Assembly (NCBI GenBank): GCA_910586455.1
Contig: CAJUHX010000037.1
Span: 1 to 19,767 of the forward strand
Direction of reading: 5' to 3'
Source of the DNA: an uncultured Muribaculaceae bacterium
GTDB taxonomy: Bacteria > Bacteroidota > Bacteroidia > Bacteroidales > Muribaculaceae
Length of the DNA: 19,767 bases
The translations under genes and the position numbers were made by a program. Positions 1-8,199 of this stretch are shown here, piece by piece (within the stretch, counting starts at the first letter, position 1; each line of letters opens with the position of its first letter). The notes below the pieces were generated by a model that saw only the letters and a list, made by a program, of their open reading frames with translations, was not told the origin of the DNA and did not search any database.

Positions 1-451
1 GGCGTCCGCATGTTTTGAATCCGGCCGAGTGAAAAAGCGCACGCGAAGCATCGTTGTCGGCTCCGACAACGGCCCAGAGCTGATGTAGTCCCAGATGCGT
101 GGCGCAGTACACTCCAAGCCAGGCAAGGGCCTGGAAGGCGTATCCGCGGCGACGGTATTCCTTCTGTATGAAAATTCCTACTCCTGCACGCCGGTCGCGC
201 TGCGAGTATTCATAGAGGTCGGCCACGCCTACGGGAGTGCCATCGGGTTCGGTTATTATCAGGCGCAGCTGTCCGTCGGTAGCGATGTCGCCGCTGTAAT
301 TGTCGATATATCGGGCGAGGGAATGGCGCGACAGAGGCGACATATTGTCGCCGCAGGGCCATAGCTCGGGGTCGTTCTCCCAGATGTATAGAGTGTCGGT
401 ATCGGCGGGCTCGGGAGCGCGCAGGCGTATTTTTATTTCGTTAGTTTCCAT
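1..451 (-). CDS. GNAT family N-acetyltransferase, partial (C-terminus beyond left edge)
   Basis: The minus strand from ATG at 451 reads open through 150 codons to the window edge, so the C-terminus is missing. The protein begins METNEIKIRLRAPEPADTDT, the usual first strand and helix of RimJ/RimL-type acetyltransferases. The acetyl-CoA binding signature is visible as KEYRRRGYAFQAL, followed by LHQLWAVVGADNDASRALFHSAGF, the late-domain pattern (N-x-A-S-x-x-L/x-x-x-x-GF) of this family. It probably transfers an acetyl group from acetyl-CoA to an amine; the acceptor (ribosomal protein N-terminus, polyamine or small molecule) cannot be told. It starts 6 bases after the yqgE stop and so should be cotranscribed with it. 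There is no clear Shine-Dalgarno sequence, as is usual in Bacteroidetes. The family call is secure, the substrate unknown. Confidence 0.85.
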   Translation of the reverse strand, partial: METNEIKIRLRAPEPADTDTLYIWENDPELWPCGDNMSPLSRHSLARYIDNYSGDIATDGQLRLIITEPDGTPVGVADLYEYSQRDRRAGVGIFIQKEYRRRGYAFQALAWLGVYCATHLGLHQLWAVVGADNDASRALFHSAGFKTCGR

Positions 452-457
452 TTTTTA

Positions 458-1063
458 TCAGTTAGCGTGTATATTTCGAGGCAAGAGCTGCCAGCTGCGG
501 TAAGGCTCGCCCATGTGGCGTACGCACCGGTGCCAGTAAGGGTCGCCGTTGCCCTGCAGCAGTTCGTGCGGATTGTCAAAGTCGGTGAGTGCCCATACAT
601 CGCCGGCGAGTTCGTCTTCGAGCTGACCGCGGCTCCAGCCGCTGTAGCCCACAAAGAAGCGCAGCACTCCGTCGAGCATGTAGCCGGAGTTTACATAATT
701 GATGATGGCGCTGAAGTCGCCTCCTACAAAAAGGCCCGGTGCATATTCGCGGGCATCGCTTATGATGTCGCTGCCGAGTGTATGGATAAAGAACAGCCGG
801 TCCTGACCCAGCGGGCCTCCGCAGTACACCGGGGCGTCGAACTGCGGCGATATGCCGTCGAGTACGTCGGAGAGCATATTGGCGGTGCGGTAATTCATCA
901 CCACCCCCATGGCTCCTTCCTCAGGGCTATAGTCGACCAGCGACAGAACTCCGTGGTTGAAATACGATTCGCTCAGGAAGGGTTCTGCCACCAATAGGGC
1001 CCCCTGCCTTACGTCGCCCTTGACTGTGGTGACGTTAAAGATGTTGGTGGTAATCTCTTTCAT
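458..1063 (-). CDS. yqgE: UPF0301 (AlgH/YqgE) family protein
   Basis: A 201-residue protein, close to the usual length of the YqgE/AlgH family. Family marks are QGALLVAEPFLSESYF at the N-terminus (the L-I-A-x-P-x-L pattern), then EGAMGVVMNY, the glycine-rich VYCGGPLGQDRLFFIHT segment, and FVGYSGWSRGQLEDEL near residue 150, the family's most conserved stretch. The biochemical role is not established; the AlgH name comes from alginate regulation in Pseudomonas and should not be carried over. ATG at 1063 is preferred to a TTG nine codons upstream at 1090. The gene is first in a two-gene operon with the GNAT gene and has a -7 promoter box about 80 bases upstream. Confidence 0.93.
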   Translation of the reverse strand: MKEITTNIFNVTTVKGDVRQGALLVAEPFLSESYFNHGVLSLVDYSPEEGAMGVVMNYRTANMLSDVLDGISPQFDAPVYCGGPLGQDRLFFIHTLGSDIISDAREYAPGLFVGGDFSAIINYVNSGYMLDGVLRFFVGYSGWSRGQLEDELAGDVWALTDFDNPHELLQGNGDPYWHRCVRHMGEPYRSWQLLPRNIHAN

Positions 1064-1141
1064 CGGGTTGGGTGTTAATGGGATAAACAAGCTCTAAAAC
1101 TCTTTCATTTTTAACAAATGAGCCGGCGCGAGAGTTTTGTA

Positions 1142-1149
1142 CAAAGGTA
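1142..1149 (-). promoter_or_regulatory. Bacteroidetes -7 promoter box for yqgE-GNAT
   Basis: The minus strand reads TACCTTTG, a full match to the Bacteroidetes -7 consensus TAnnTTTG. It lies about 80 bases before the yqgE ATG. No TTTG is present at the expected -33 position; that stretch is only A/T-rich. It is divergent from the promoter at 1254-1286. Confidence 0.5.
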
Positions 1150-1253
1150 TGAAAAAATATTGAAAAATCATTATCAGCTGCAGTGTACCACCGGGTGGGG
1201 TGCACGCTTTCATGCGGGGGATGGTGATTTTATTACAAAAATATTGGCAATAA

Positions 1254-1286
1254 ATTGTGAAGAATCACTAAAAAGTCGTAACTTTG
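1254..1286 (+). promoter_or_regulatory. Bacteroidetes promoter for the lipoprotein/barrel pair
   Basis: ATTG at 1254-1257 (one mismatch to TTTG) and TAACTTTG at 1279-1286 (full match to TAnnTTTG) are separated by 21 bases, close to the normal Bacteroidetes sigma-ABfr spacing. The leader to the ATG at 1347 is about 55 bases and A/C-rich. A small palindrome CCACC-G-GGTGG at 1188-1198 lies upstream between the two divergent promoters and could be an operator, but nothing else supports that. Confidence 0.65.
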
Positions 1287-1346
1287 CAGCAGCATAACGC
1301 ACACACGCACACACACAAACTAAAAAATCAATCAATCATTACATTT

Positions 1347-3113
1347 ATGACCAGAACTATTACCCGTGTCGCTGTTGCAGCGATGGGCGTAAGTGTTGCC
1401 ATGGGCCTTGGCTCATGCATCTATGAAGATTACGACCTGAGCAAAGACATCGATATGACAGTGCAGATTGGTAGCGAGGGATTCACGCTCCCCGCAAGTG
1501 ATACCGAACCCTACACACTGTCGCAGATTCTTGACCTTGAAGAAACCAGCAGTATCAAATGTGTAAAAGCCGGGCAGTATGGTCTGGCCGAAGGCGACTA
1601 TGTGCTGCTCCAGTCGGGCGAATCAGAACCTTCGACAGTGGAAATTGAAAAAATCGTTCTCGACGGCCTTGAAGGCAGTACTACCGAAACACCCCTCGAC
1701 GAGTTCCGCTTCTTTGGCGACGGACGCGTGACAGTGGATGTCGACGGCGCTCCCACCCGGATTAAAATCGAGGAAGACGATGTAACCCGCGAACTTGTAA
1801 GCCTCAAAAGCGCCGAAACGGCAGTGTACATCGAATTCGAAATCGGCTTCCGTTCCAACGACTACAGCGGCGACGTTATCATCGAACAGGGCTTTAAGGC
1901 TTTGTTCGACCCTTCATGGACACTTGAGGTTCGCGATGCAGCCACAGCATCGTTCTTGCGCATGGAAAACGGCAATACGGCAGTGTTTACCCGCGAAGTG
2001 GCTGTAAATACCGCCTCTACCATAACAGTGCGGCTGCTTCTGACCGATGTCGACCTTGCCAAGGCGCCGGGCCAGGGCCTTATTGCTCCGGGCCACTTCC
2101 GCCTGGAGTGCGACGTAAAAACCATGGGTCAGGTATCAATCGACGGCACCGGCATGCAGCCCGGACAGGTGGCCAACCTCGACCTTGTGACCACCACCCG
2201 TCCTACCGATGCCGAACTTCTGGCCATAACCGGTGTGGTTGACCCCGAAATCAATATAGAGCCCACCATAATCCACATCAACGACATTCCCGACTTCCTT
2301 GCATCAGAAGAGAATGTACTCGACGTGGAGAATCCTCGCATCAGCTTTACCGTGTACAACAGTTCGCCGGTGAGCATCAATCTCAACGCTGTGCTTCGTG
2401 CTGTCGACAAAAACGGCAACTCGCGTATAATCGGTCTGGGCAATGAGAACGGCACCGACCCCATTGTGATTGCCGCCGACCGCACCACCAACTTTGTAAT
2501 ATCACGCAAACCTATTGCCATGAACGGAGCTGAAAACATAGTCGTGCCCAACCTTGGCGAACTGATAAAGACCATACCCGACCAAATCAGTTTCGAGGAC
2601 ATAAAGGCCAAGGCTCTGCCGCAGGAAGTAACCATGGTGCTGGGTACAGCCTTCGATTACGAATGTGACTACGAGGCCATAATACCTCTGGCTTTCGGTG
2701 CCGACCTCAAACTCCACTACACACACGAAGAACTCGACTGGGATGAAGACCTGCACAAGTACAACTTCAACCGGGTGCTTATCACAGTAGATGTAATCAA
2801 TACGCTGCCTGTAAACCTTGCACCCTCGGTGCTGGCGCTCGACCGCAACGGCAATGAAATCACCAACATCATTGCCGAAGTAGAGGGCATGGCGGCCGCC
2901 GGTACAGTAGACTCGCCCGCTGTGTCGCCGCTGAAGATAACCCTGCGCAGCGAGGCAGCCAACCTCGGAGAACTCGACGGCGTACGCCTGGTGTTCGACG
3001 GCACCACCGACGCGGCTCACGTGGGTGAGAACCTCAACAAGGCCCAGTCGGTAGAGTTCGACAACGTACTTGTGAAGATTGTGGGCGGTGTGACCATAGA
3101 CCTTAATGATTAA
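1347..3113 (+). CDS. Large surface or periplasmic lipoprotein with internal repeats, function unknown
   Basis: A 588-residue protein. The N-terminus has a positively charged start, a hydrophobic stretch and a lipobox LGSC with the acylated cysteine at about residue 24, so it should be a signal peptidase II lipoprotein. Just after it is DYDLSKDIDMTVQIG, a pattern seen in unnamed Bacteroidales lipoproteins. Two segments resemble each other: residues about 329-362 (PRISFTVYNSSPVSINLNAV, ending DKNGN) and about 473-506 (LITVDVINTLPVNLAPSVLA, ending DRNGN). This suggests duplicated beta-sandwich domains. ATG at 1347 was chosen over a TTG at 1284 because it gives a clean signal peptide and because the TTG lies in the promoter's -7 box. 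The barrel gene follows after 18 bases, so the two are probably one operon and may work together at the outer membrane. No enzymatic motif was seen. Confidence 0.85.
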   Translation: MTRTITRVAVAAMGVSVAMGLGSCIYEDYDLSKDIDMTVQIGSEGFTLPASDTEPYTLSQILDLEETSSIKCVKAGQYGLAEGDYVLLQSGESEPSTVEIEKIVLDGLEGSTTETPLDEFRFFGDGRVTVDVDGAPTRIKIEEDDVTRELVSLKSAETAVYIEFEIGFRSNDYSGDVIIEQGFKALFDPSWTLEVRDAATASFLRMENGNTAVFTREVAVNTASTITVRLLLTDVDLAKAPGQGLIAPGHFRLECDVKTMGQVSIDGTGMQPGQVANLDLVTTTRPTDAELLAITGVVDPEINIEPTIIHINDIPDFLASEENVLDVENPRISFTVYNSSPVSINLNAVLRAVDKNGNSRIIGLGNENGTDPIVIAADRTTNFVISRKPIAMNGAENIVVPNLGELIKTIPDQISFEDIKAKALPQEVTMVLGTAFDYECDYEAIIPLAFGADLKLHYTHEELDWDEDLHKYNFNRVLITVDVINTLPVNLAPSVLALDRNGNEITNIIAEVEGMAAAGTVDSPAVSPLKITLRSEAANLGELDGVRLVFDGTTDAAHVGENLNKAQSVEFDNVLVKIVGGVTIDLND

Positions 3114-3131
3114 AAACCGGCTCTTGAACTT

Positions 3132-4568
3132 ATGAAAGCTATCAGAACACTCATCATAGCCGTGGCAGGTGCCGCGGCCATCGGTGCCACAGCCCAGGAG
3201 GCACCCCGCACCGCATACTTCCTCGACGGCTACAGCTACCGTCACGAACTCAACCCCGCATTCGGCAGCGACCACAACTACATATCGATTCCTGCCCTCG
3301 GCAGCATAGGTATAGGCGCAGCCTCTAACGTAGGTCTGAATACATTCCTGTACAAGACTGCTCCTGGCAGCAAGTACGCCCTCACTACCTTTATGAGTCC
3401 GACTGTCGACGCCAATACATTTCTGAACAAACTCGGCAACTACAGCCGTGTTACCGCCAATGTCGACCTTACCATATTGTCGGCAGGTTTCAAGGCCTTC
3501 AAGGGCTACAATACCCTTACGATAGGAGTGCGCACCGACGCAGGCGCAGGCATACCCAAGGACCTCTTCCGCTTTATGAAGCTCGGTCAGACCGGCGCCG
3601 ATACCCGCTACAGCTTCAAGAATCTGCGCTTAAGCGCAGATGCCATGGCAGAAGTGGCGCTCGGACACAGCCGCGAGATTATCCCCGGCCTCAATGCCGG
3701 CGCAAAGCTGAAGGTGCTGCTGGGTATAGCCGGAGTATCGGCCAACATCGACCGCATGGACATACGCATGAGCGGCGAGCAATGGGTGGTAAACGCCAAC
3801 GGCTCAATCGACATTGCCGCCGGTTCGGGCCTGTATGTGCCTACCAAGCAGGAGGCCGGCAAGGAATTCAGCAATCCGGATGAATCCGGCCAGATAGAGT
3901 GGGGCGACATCGAATACAACAACTTCGGTCTATCGGGCTTTGGTCTGGCAGTAGACCTCGGTGCCACCTACGACCTGCCCGTAGTGCCAGGCCTGCAGCT
4001 CTCGGCGGCAGTCACCGACCTCGGCTTTGTAAACTACAGCCACGCCGTAAAGGGAAAAACCTCCGATGTGTCGTGGACATTCGACGGCTTTAAAAACGTG
4101 GCTGTAGACTCCAGCCAGCCCGGCTATGAAGAGAACAAAATAGGCACACAGATTGACAATATGTGGGACGACCTGAAAGACGTGGTGAACTTCCACCGCA
4201 CCGAAAGCGACGCCTCGTTTACCCGTGCCATGGGTGCCACTCTGCGCCTTGGCGCAGAGTACAAGATGCCCTTCTACAACAAACTTACCGGAGCATTCCT
4301 GTTCTCGACCCACATAGCAGGTGTACAATCCTGGTCCGAAGGACGTTTCTATGCCAATGTAAAGCCTGCCCGCTGGTTCGACGCCACCGTCAACTACGGA
4401 GCCGGCACATTCGGTTCGTCGTTCGGCTGGATGCTGAACTTCCATCCGCGCGGATTCAATTTCTTCATAGGCAGCGACCATCAGGTATTCACCGTCACCA
4501 AGGGGCAGTATCTGCCTGTAGGACGCGCCAGCGCCCAGCTCAACATCGGCTTCAATATCAGTTATTAG
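3132..4568 (+). CDS. DUF5723-like probable outer-membrane beta-barrel protein
   Basis: A 478-residue protein with a Sec signal peptide (hydrophobic core at residues 5-19, likely cleavage ATA-QE near residue 21). The mature start, RTAYFLDGYSYRHELNPAFG, matches the opening I associate with the Bacteroidetes DUF5723 family; that assignment is from memory. The rest is rich in alternating hydrophobic/glycine strands with aromatic residues (for example AGFKAFKGYNTLTIGVRTDAG and ATVNYGAGTFGSSFGWMLNF) and it ends in a strand with a terminal aromatic residue (FNISY), which fits an outer-membrane barrel. It probably forms an operon with the lipoprotein 18 bases upstream. No clear terminator follows; a 9-bp hairpin at 4570-4591 (one G-U pair) lacks a U-tract and overlaps the next promoter. 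Confidence 0.82.
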   Translation: MKAIRTLIIAVAGAAAIGATAQEAPRTAYFLDGYSYRHELNPAFGSDHNYISIPALGSIGIGAASNVGLNTFLYKTAPGSKYALTTFMSPTVDANTFLNKLGNYSRVTANVDLTILSAGFKAFKGYNTLTIGVRTDAGAGIPKDLFRFMKLGQTGADTRYSFKNLRLSADAMAEVALGHSREIIPGLNAGAKLKVLLGIAGVSANIDRMDIRMSGEQWVVNANGSIDIAAGSGLYVPTKQEAGKEFSNPDESGQIEWGDIEYNNFGLSGFGLAVDLGATYDLPVVPGLQLSAAVTDLGFVNYSHAVKGKTSDVSWTFDGFKNVAVDSSQPGYEENKIGTQIDNMWDDLKDVVNFHRTESDASFTRAMGATLRLGAEYKMPFYNKLTGAFLFSTHIAGVQSWSEGRFYANVKPARWFDATVNYGAGTFGSSFGWMLNFHPRGFNFFIGSDHQVFTVTKGQYLPVGRASAQLNIGFNISY

Positions 4569-4586
4569 TGCAAGTATTCTGAAATA

Positions 4587-4618
4587 TTTGCGAGAAACAC
4601 AAATAATTGCTAACTTTG
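4587..4618 (+). promoter_or_regulatory. Consensus Bacteroidetes promoter for the polysaccharide export operon
   Basis: TTTG at 4587-4590 and TAACTTTG at 4611-4618 are separated by 20 bases; both boxes are perfect matches to the Bacteroidetes consensus. The expected start of transcription is near 4622-4625, leaving a leader of about 145 bases before the ATG at 4767. That is unusually long for this window and contains an inverted repeat. Confidence 0.75.
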
Positions 4619-4664
4619 TACGCTTATTGACTTGTAGCAGCGGTTGCACAGTCGGTAAGCGTAC
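4618..4664 (+). promoter_or_regulatory. Long inverted repeat at the transcription start of the wza-like operon
   Basis: GTACGCTTA (4618-4626) is exactly complementary to TAAGCGTAC (4656-4664). Inside this 9-bp outer stem, TT/GG can form two G-U pairs, GACT pairs with AGTC (4629-4632/4650-4653), GT with AC, and GCA with TGC around a GCGGT loop, with single-base bulges at 4633 and 4636. About 20 pairs are possible. The left arm overlaps the last base of the -7 box, so the element could act as DNA (an operator dyad at the start site) or as RNA near the very 5' end. A weaker second hairpin (TTGCCGG/CCGGGCAA, one bulge) lies at 4698-4727. Confidence 0.6.
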
Positions 4665-4766
4665 ATAATTTAGAACCTGTTTGAAAAATAAATGTTGTTG
4701 CCGGAACGTGTAAGCGATGCCGGGCAAGACATTATTACCAACGCAATATTCATAATTATTCTTAGA

Positions 4767-5609
4767 ATGAAGGTTTATAAAATTACGGTGGCAATTGTGG
4801 GAGTGATATGCATGTGCGCATGCTCATCACCCAAAAAAGTACCTTATATGGTGGATGCAGACCTCCTTCCGGCCGAGGTACTTCAACTATCATCGGCTGT
4901 GCCCGATCCTGTACTTGCTCCGGGCGACCTCCTCAACATCGAGGTCACAGGCACTATGCCTACGGCACTGGCTCCCTTCAACAAAGGGCAGTACGTGACA
5001 CCCGAAGGCAGCATCGGCAAGATGAACAACAGCACCAGCAGCACTCAGTCCGGTGCCGAAGCAAACACACAATATTATCTGGTAGATAATCAAGGCAACA
5101 TCGACTTTCCGGTAATAGGCGAGATTCATGTGGGAGGCCTTACCAAATCGCAGCTTATCGAAACCATTACCAACGATATATATCCAAAATATGTGACAGA
5201 ACGTCCGTCGGTCGACGTGCGACTGATGAACTTCCGTGTGACAGTACTCGGAGCCGTGCGTTCGCCGGGGGTAATCCAGAGTAAAAACGAGCGCATGAAC
5301 TTTTTGGAGGCCATAGCGCAGGCCGGCGACCTCGATATCAAGGGCGAGCGTGAGAATATAATGCTCGTGCGCACAAACGCCGACGGAAGCCGCGAGGTAC
5401 ACCGAGTGAACGTACACGACAAAAATCTGCTGCTGTCGCCATACTTCAACCTGCAGCAGAACGATGTGATTTACGTCGAACCCAACCCCTCGATGCGGCA
5501 AAACGCATGGCAGCTGAACAGCGCCGTAGGTGCCACATCGGCTATCGTGGGCACAATTTCTTCCGTGGCCGGTCTGGTCATCGGTATTATTAACCTTGCT
5601 GACAAATAA
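4767..5609 (+). CDS. Wza-like polysaccharide export outer-membrane lipoprotein
   Basis: A 280-residue polysaccharide biosynthesis/export family protein (Wza/BexD type), which forms the outer-membrane channel for capsule or exopolysaccharide. The signal peptide ends in a lipobox-like MCAC with the acylated cysteine at residue 19. Next comes the poly-export domain (PVLAPGDLLNIEVTGT; NIDFPVIGEIHVGGLTKSQL), then a SLBB domain (FRVTVLGAVRSPGVIQ to NDVIYVEPNP), and a hydrophobic C-terminal helix (AIVGTISSVAGLVIGIINLA) matching the membrane-crossing end helix of Wza. ATG at 4767 is preferred to an in-frame ATG at 4692, which would bury the lipobox behind 25 extra residues. The stop codon overlaps the next gene's ATG by one base (TAATG), indicating translational coupling to the Wzc partner. 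Confidence 0.92.
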   Translation: MKVYKITVAIVGVICMCACSSPKKVPYMVDADLLPAEVLQLSSAVPDPVLAPGDLLNIEVTGTMPTALAPFNKGQYVTPEGSIGKMNNSTSSTQSGAEANTQYYLVDNQGNIDFPVIGEIHVGGLTKSQLIETITNDIYPKYVTERPSVDVRLMNFRVTVLGAVRSPGVIQSKNERMNFLEAIAQAGDLDIKGERENIMLVRTNADGSREVHRVNVHDKNLLLSPYFNLQQNDVIYVEPNPSMRQNAWQLNSAVGATSAIVGTISSVAGLVIGIINLADK

Positions 5610-8011
5610 TGACAATGTCGAACCAAGACGATATCAACAACAGCGAAGAACAGAAGCTTGACGCCGGTTTCGATATTACCGGTCTGTTGCTGGACTACGC
5701 TTCAAACTGGAAGTGGTTTCTGCTGAGTGTGGTTGTAGTGCTGGCCGGAGCTTACTACTATATTGCAACAATAGTTCCGACATATCAGGTGTCGGCCTCG
5801 ATTTACCTCAACGACGAAAGCGCGGAGGCCAAATACAACGCCTTGTCGTTCGATGATCCGCTTCTGTCAGCCAAAAGCTTTATTGATGAAACCGAGATTG
5901 AGATTCTGAAATCGCGCAACAATCTGGTGAAGATAGTCGACAGCCTCGGTCTGGCATATTCGTATTACACCGTAGGCCGCATGCGCAACATGCCGCTGTA
6001 CAACAGCGCCACAGTAATCATGACCGTCGACTCGGCATCGCTGCGTTCGCTCACAGCGCCGATTGAGGCTGAAATCAGGCCCGCCGGCGACGAAAAATAC
6101 AATATCAAGGTAAAGACATCATTCAAAGGTAATAACGAGGAGAAAGAACTCAATGGCGTTGAGCTGCCTGCCCGGGTGGAAATGTCGCAGGGGCTGGTAA
6201 ACTTTACCCGCTCGGCCACGGCCTCACCTCTGACCGCTACTGAAAAGGTAGTTGTGGTGAATCCGATGCGTGCCGCAGGCGCTCTGGCCGCCAAACTCAA
6301 TATCGCATTTGCCGAGAAGTCCTCGACAATTCTGCGGGTGAAGGTCGACACTGACGTAATACCCGAAGGCGTCGACATAATCAATGCCCTGCTGGCATAC
6401 TACAACCAGCAGATTATAGAAGACAAGAATCGCTCGGCCATACAGACCGAAGCATTCATTCTCGACCGTCTGAAAATGATTGCAGGCGAGCTGCGCGATG
6501 TGGAAGACCGTCTTAAAGACTATCGTCAGGAACACAATATCACTAACCTCGAGGCCCAGGCCTCGATGAGTCTGGCCCAGAAAAGCTCCAACGAGATAGA
6601 GCTGGCAACCGTAAAATCGCAGATTGAAATACTCGGCACTCTGGCTTCGATGGTGTCGCAGAACGGCGACTACACCGTTCTGCCGCTGCTCTCCGACAAT
6701 CCGGTGTTGCAGCAGCTTATCGAAGCCTACAATGGAAATGTGTCGCGTTACAACCGCCTGATACAAGGCAAGAACATCGACAATCCCGACGCAGCCATGA
6801 CGCAGGCGCGCGAGGAACTCAACGCGCAGAAGAGCCGCATACTGTCGACTATCAGTTCGGCACGCCGCAACCTTGAGTCGGAACGTTCGAGTCTGCAGGC
6901 CCTCTCGAACCGCAATGCAGGCCAGCTGGCCGCAGTGCCGAGTGTTGACAAAGGCCTCAACGAGATATTCCGCGAGCAGCAGGTAAAAGTCAACATCTAT
7001 ACCTTCCTGCTTCAGCGTCGCGAGGAAATCGCCCTTCAGAAAACCCTGGCCACACCCACCGCCCGTCTGATTGACAATCCGCTCGGCTACGGCCCCGTGG
7101 CCCCCAAGGCATCCATGATTTATGGTGTAGCGCTGCTGATTGGCCTGCTGATACCCGCACTGGTGATATTCCTGCGCCGGATGCTCTTCCCGGTATTCAA
7201 AGACCAGGACGAACTCGAACGCCTCACCTCGGTTCCTATTCTGGGTGAAATCTGCGAAGACCCCTCCAAGGGCAATGCTCCCATTGTGGTGGGAGAGAAC
7301 GTAAGCACTCCCATAGCCGAACTCTTCCGTCTGCTGCGCAACAACATAAGCTTTACCCGCAATGGCGGCGAGAAGCGTGTGATACTTATTACATCGAGCA
7401 TCTCGGGCGAGGGCAAAACCTTTGTGGCCACCAATCTGGCCATGACATACGCACTCTCCGGCAAGCGTGTGATTGTTGTAGGTATGGACATCCGGCGTCC
7501 GGCTCTGGCCCACCGTTTCGGCCTTACCAACCAGGTAGGTGTCACCACCTTCCTTTCGGGTCAGGAGCGCAATATAAGCAATCTGGTACACCGGAGCGAC
7601 ATCAACCCCAATCTTTTCATAATGCCGGCAGGCCCCATACCGCCTAATCCGAACGAACTGTTGCTCAGCGACAACATGCAGCGCATGATGGACCAGCTGC
7701 GCCACGATTTCGACTATGTAATCATCGACTCGGCGCCAATAGGCATAATCAGCGACGCATTCCTGATTATACCACACTCCGACCTGCAGCTGTTTGTAAC
7801 CCGTGCGTCGTATTCAACCAAGCGCGGCCTCAAAGTGCTGCACAGCGCCATCGCAAGCCATAAACTCAACGATGTGTACACAGTACTCAACGGTGTGAAC
7901 ATGCGCAGTGGCTCGTATCAGTACAAACGTTACGGTACATACGGCCGCTACGGCAAAACCAAGCGAGCTTACGGCTACGGCTATATAGGCGACGATGCCT
8001 CCGGCAAGTAA
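5609..8011 (+). CDS. Wzc-like polysaccharide co-polymerase / bacterial tyrosine autokinase
   Basis: An 800-residue inner-membrane protein with the full Wzc layout. It has an N-terminal transmembrane helix (about residues 33-52), a large periplasmic Wzz/GNVR part with coiled-coil helices (about 270-450), and a second transmembrane helix (about 503-522) after the proline-rich NPLGYGPVAPK. The cytoplasmic BY-kinase domain has Walker A SSISGEGKT (K603), Walker A' VGMDIRRP (D627) and Walker B VIIDSAP (D707). The last 35 residues contain eight tyrosines in a glycine/arginine context, the expected autophosphorylation cluster. It should control chain length and export with the Wza-like channel encoded just upstream, with which it overlaps by one base. 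An alternative ATG lies two codons downstream. Neither a cognate phosphatase nor glycosyltransferases are in view, so the polymer is unknown. Confidence 0.94.
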   Translation: MTMSNQDDINNSEEQKLDAGFDITGLLLDYASNWKWFLLSVVVVLAGAYYYIATIVPTYQVSASIYLNDESAEAKYNALSFDDPLLSAKSFIDETEIEILKSRNNLVKIVDSLGLAYSYYTVGRMRNMPLYNSATVIMTVDSASLRSLTAPIEAEIRPAGDEKYNIKVKTSFKGNNEEKELNGVELPARVEMSQGLVNFTRSATASPLTATEKVVVVNPMRAAGALAAKLNIAFAEKSSTILRVKVDTDVIPEGVDIINALLAYYNQQIIEDKNRSAIQTEAFILDRLKMIAGELRDVEDRLKDYRQEHNITNLEAQASMSLAQKSSNEIELATVKSQIEILGTLASMVSQNGDYTVLPLLSDNPVLQQLIEAYNGNVSRYNRLIQGKNIDNPDAAMTQAREELNAQKSRILSTISSARRNLESERSSLQALSNRNAGQLAAVPSVDKGLNEIFREQQVKVNIYTFLLQRREEIALQKTLATPTARLIDNPLGYGPVAPKASMIYGVALLIGLLIPALVIFLRRMLFPVFKDQDELERLTSVPILGEICEDPSKGNAPIVVGENVSTPIAELFRLLRNNISFTRNGGEKRVILITSSISGEGKTFVATNLAMTYALSGKRVIVVGMDIRRPALAHRFGLTNQVGVTTFLSGQERNISNLVHRSDINPNLFIMPAGPIPPNPNELLLSDNMQRMMDQLRHDFDYVIIDSAPIGIISDAFLIIPHSDLQLFVTRASYSTKRGLKVLHSAIASHKLNDVYTVLNGVNMRSGSYQYKRYGTYGRYGKTKRAYGYGYIGDDASGK

Positions 8012-8034
8012 TTGACGGGCATACGATATACCAC

Positions 8035-8073
8035 GGCGGCGCGACACTCCCATGTCGTGCCGCCTGATTTTTG
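8035..8073 (+). terminator. Rho-independent terminator after the wzc-like gene
   Basis: GGCGGCGCGACA (8035-8046) pairs with TGTCGTGCCGCC (8053-8064) over 12 bp with a single G-U pair and a 6-base loop. It is followed by TGATTTTTG. It begins 23 bases after the stop codon and separates the export operon from the next one. Confidence 0.88.
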
Positions 8074-8170
8074 TACGTCAAAAAATTATCCGCTGGGGAA
8101 TACAGATATCGGACTGCCGAAAAAATACAAACTTTTTTGCAAATCAGTCGGATATTTCGTGCCAATTCAC

Positions 8171-8178
8171 TAACTTTG
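8171..8178 (+). promoter_or_regulatory. -7 promoter box for the receiver/ATP-grasp operon
   Basis: TAACTTTG is a perfect -7 box, 21 bases before the ATG at 8200, giving a very short leader. No TTTG sits at the usual distance upstream; the nearest, at 8136-8139, is 31 bases away. The -33 element is therefore weak or replaced by an activator. Confidence 0.55.
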
Positions 8179-8199
8179 TGTATTAAATCCCAGCCGACG

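Noticed and set aside
4570..4591. 9-bp hairpin just after the barrel gene stop codon as a terminator
   Set aside because: It has a G-U pair, is AT-rich, lacks a following U-tract, and overlaps the -33 box of the next promoter.
4618..4664. Inverted repeat considered as a phase-variable invertible promoter boundary
   Set aside because: Both arms lie on the same side of the promoter with only 29 bases between them, so inversion would not flip the promoter. No invertase gene is nearby.
4692..4766. In-frame ATG extending the Wza-like protein by 25 residues
   Set aside because: It would move the signal peptide and lipobox away from the N-terminus. ATG at 4767 gives a normal lipoprotein.
6224..7777. 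Long open frame of 517 codons on the minus strand opposite the wzc-like gene
   Set aside because: It is a shadow of the GC-rich wzc-like coding sequence. Its translation is rich in His, Tyr, Cys and Val in no recognisable pattern, and the plus-strand gene has all expected motifs.
8071..8199. 43-codon N-terminal extension of the receiver/ATP-grasp protein
   Set aside because: It overlaps the terminator tail and the -7 box at 8171, so it would not be transcribed from the visible promoter.
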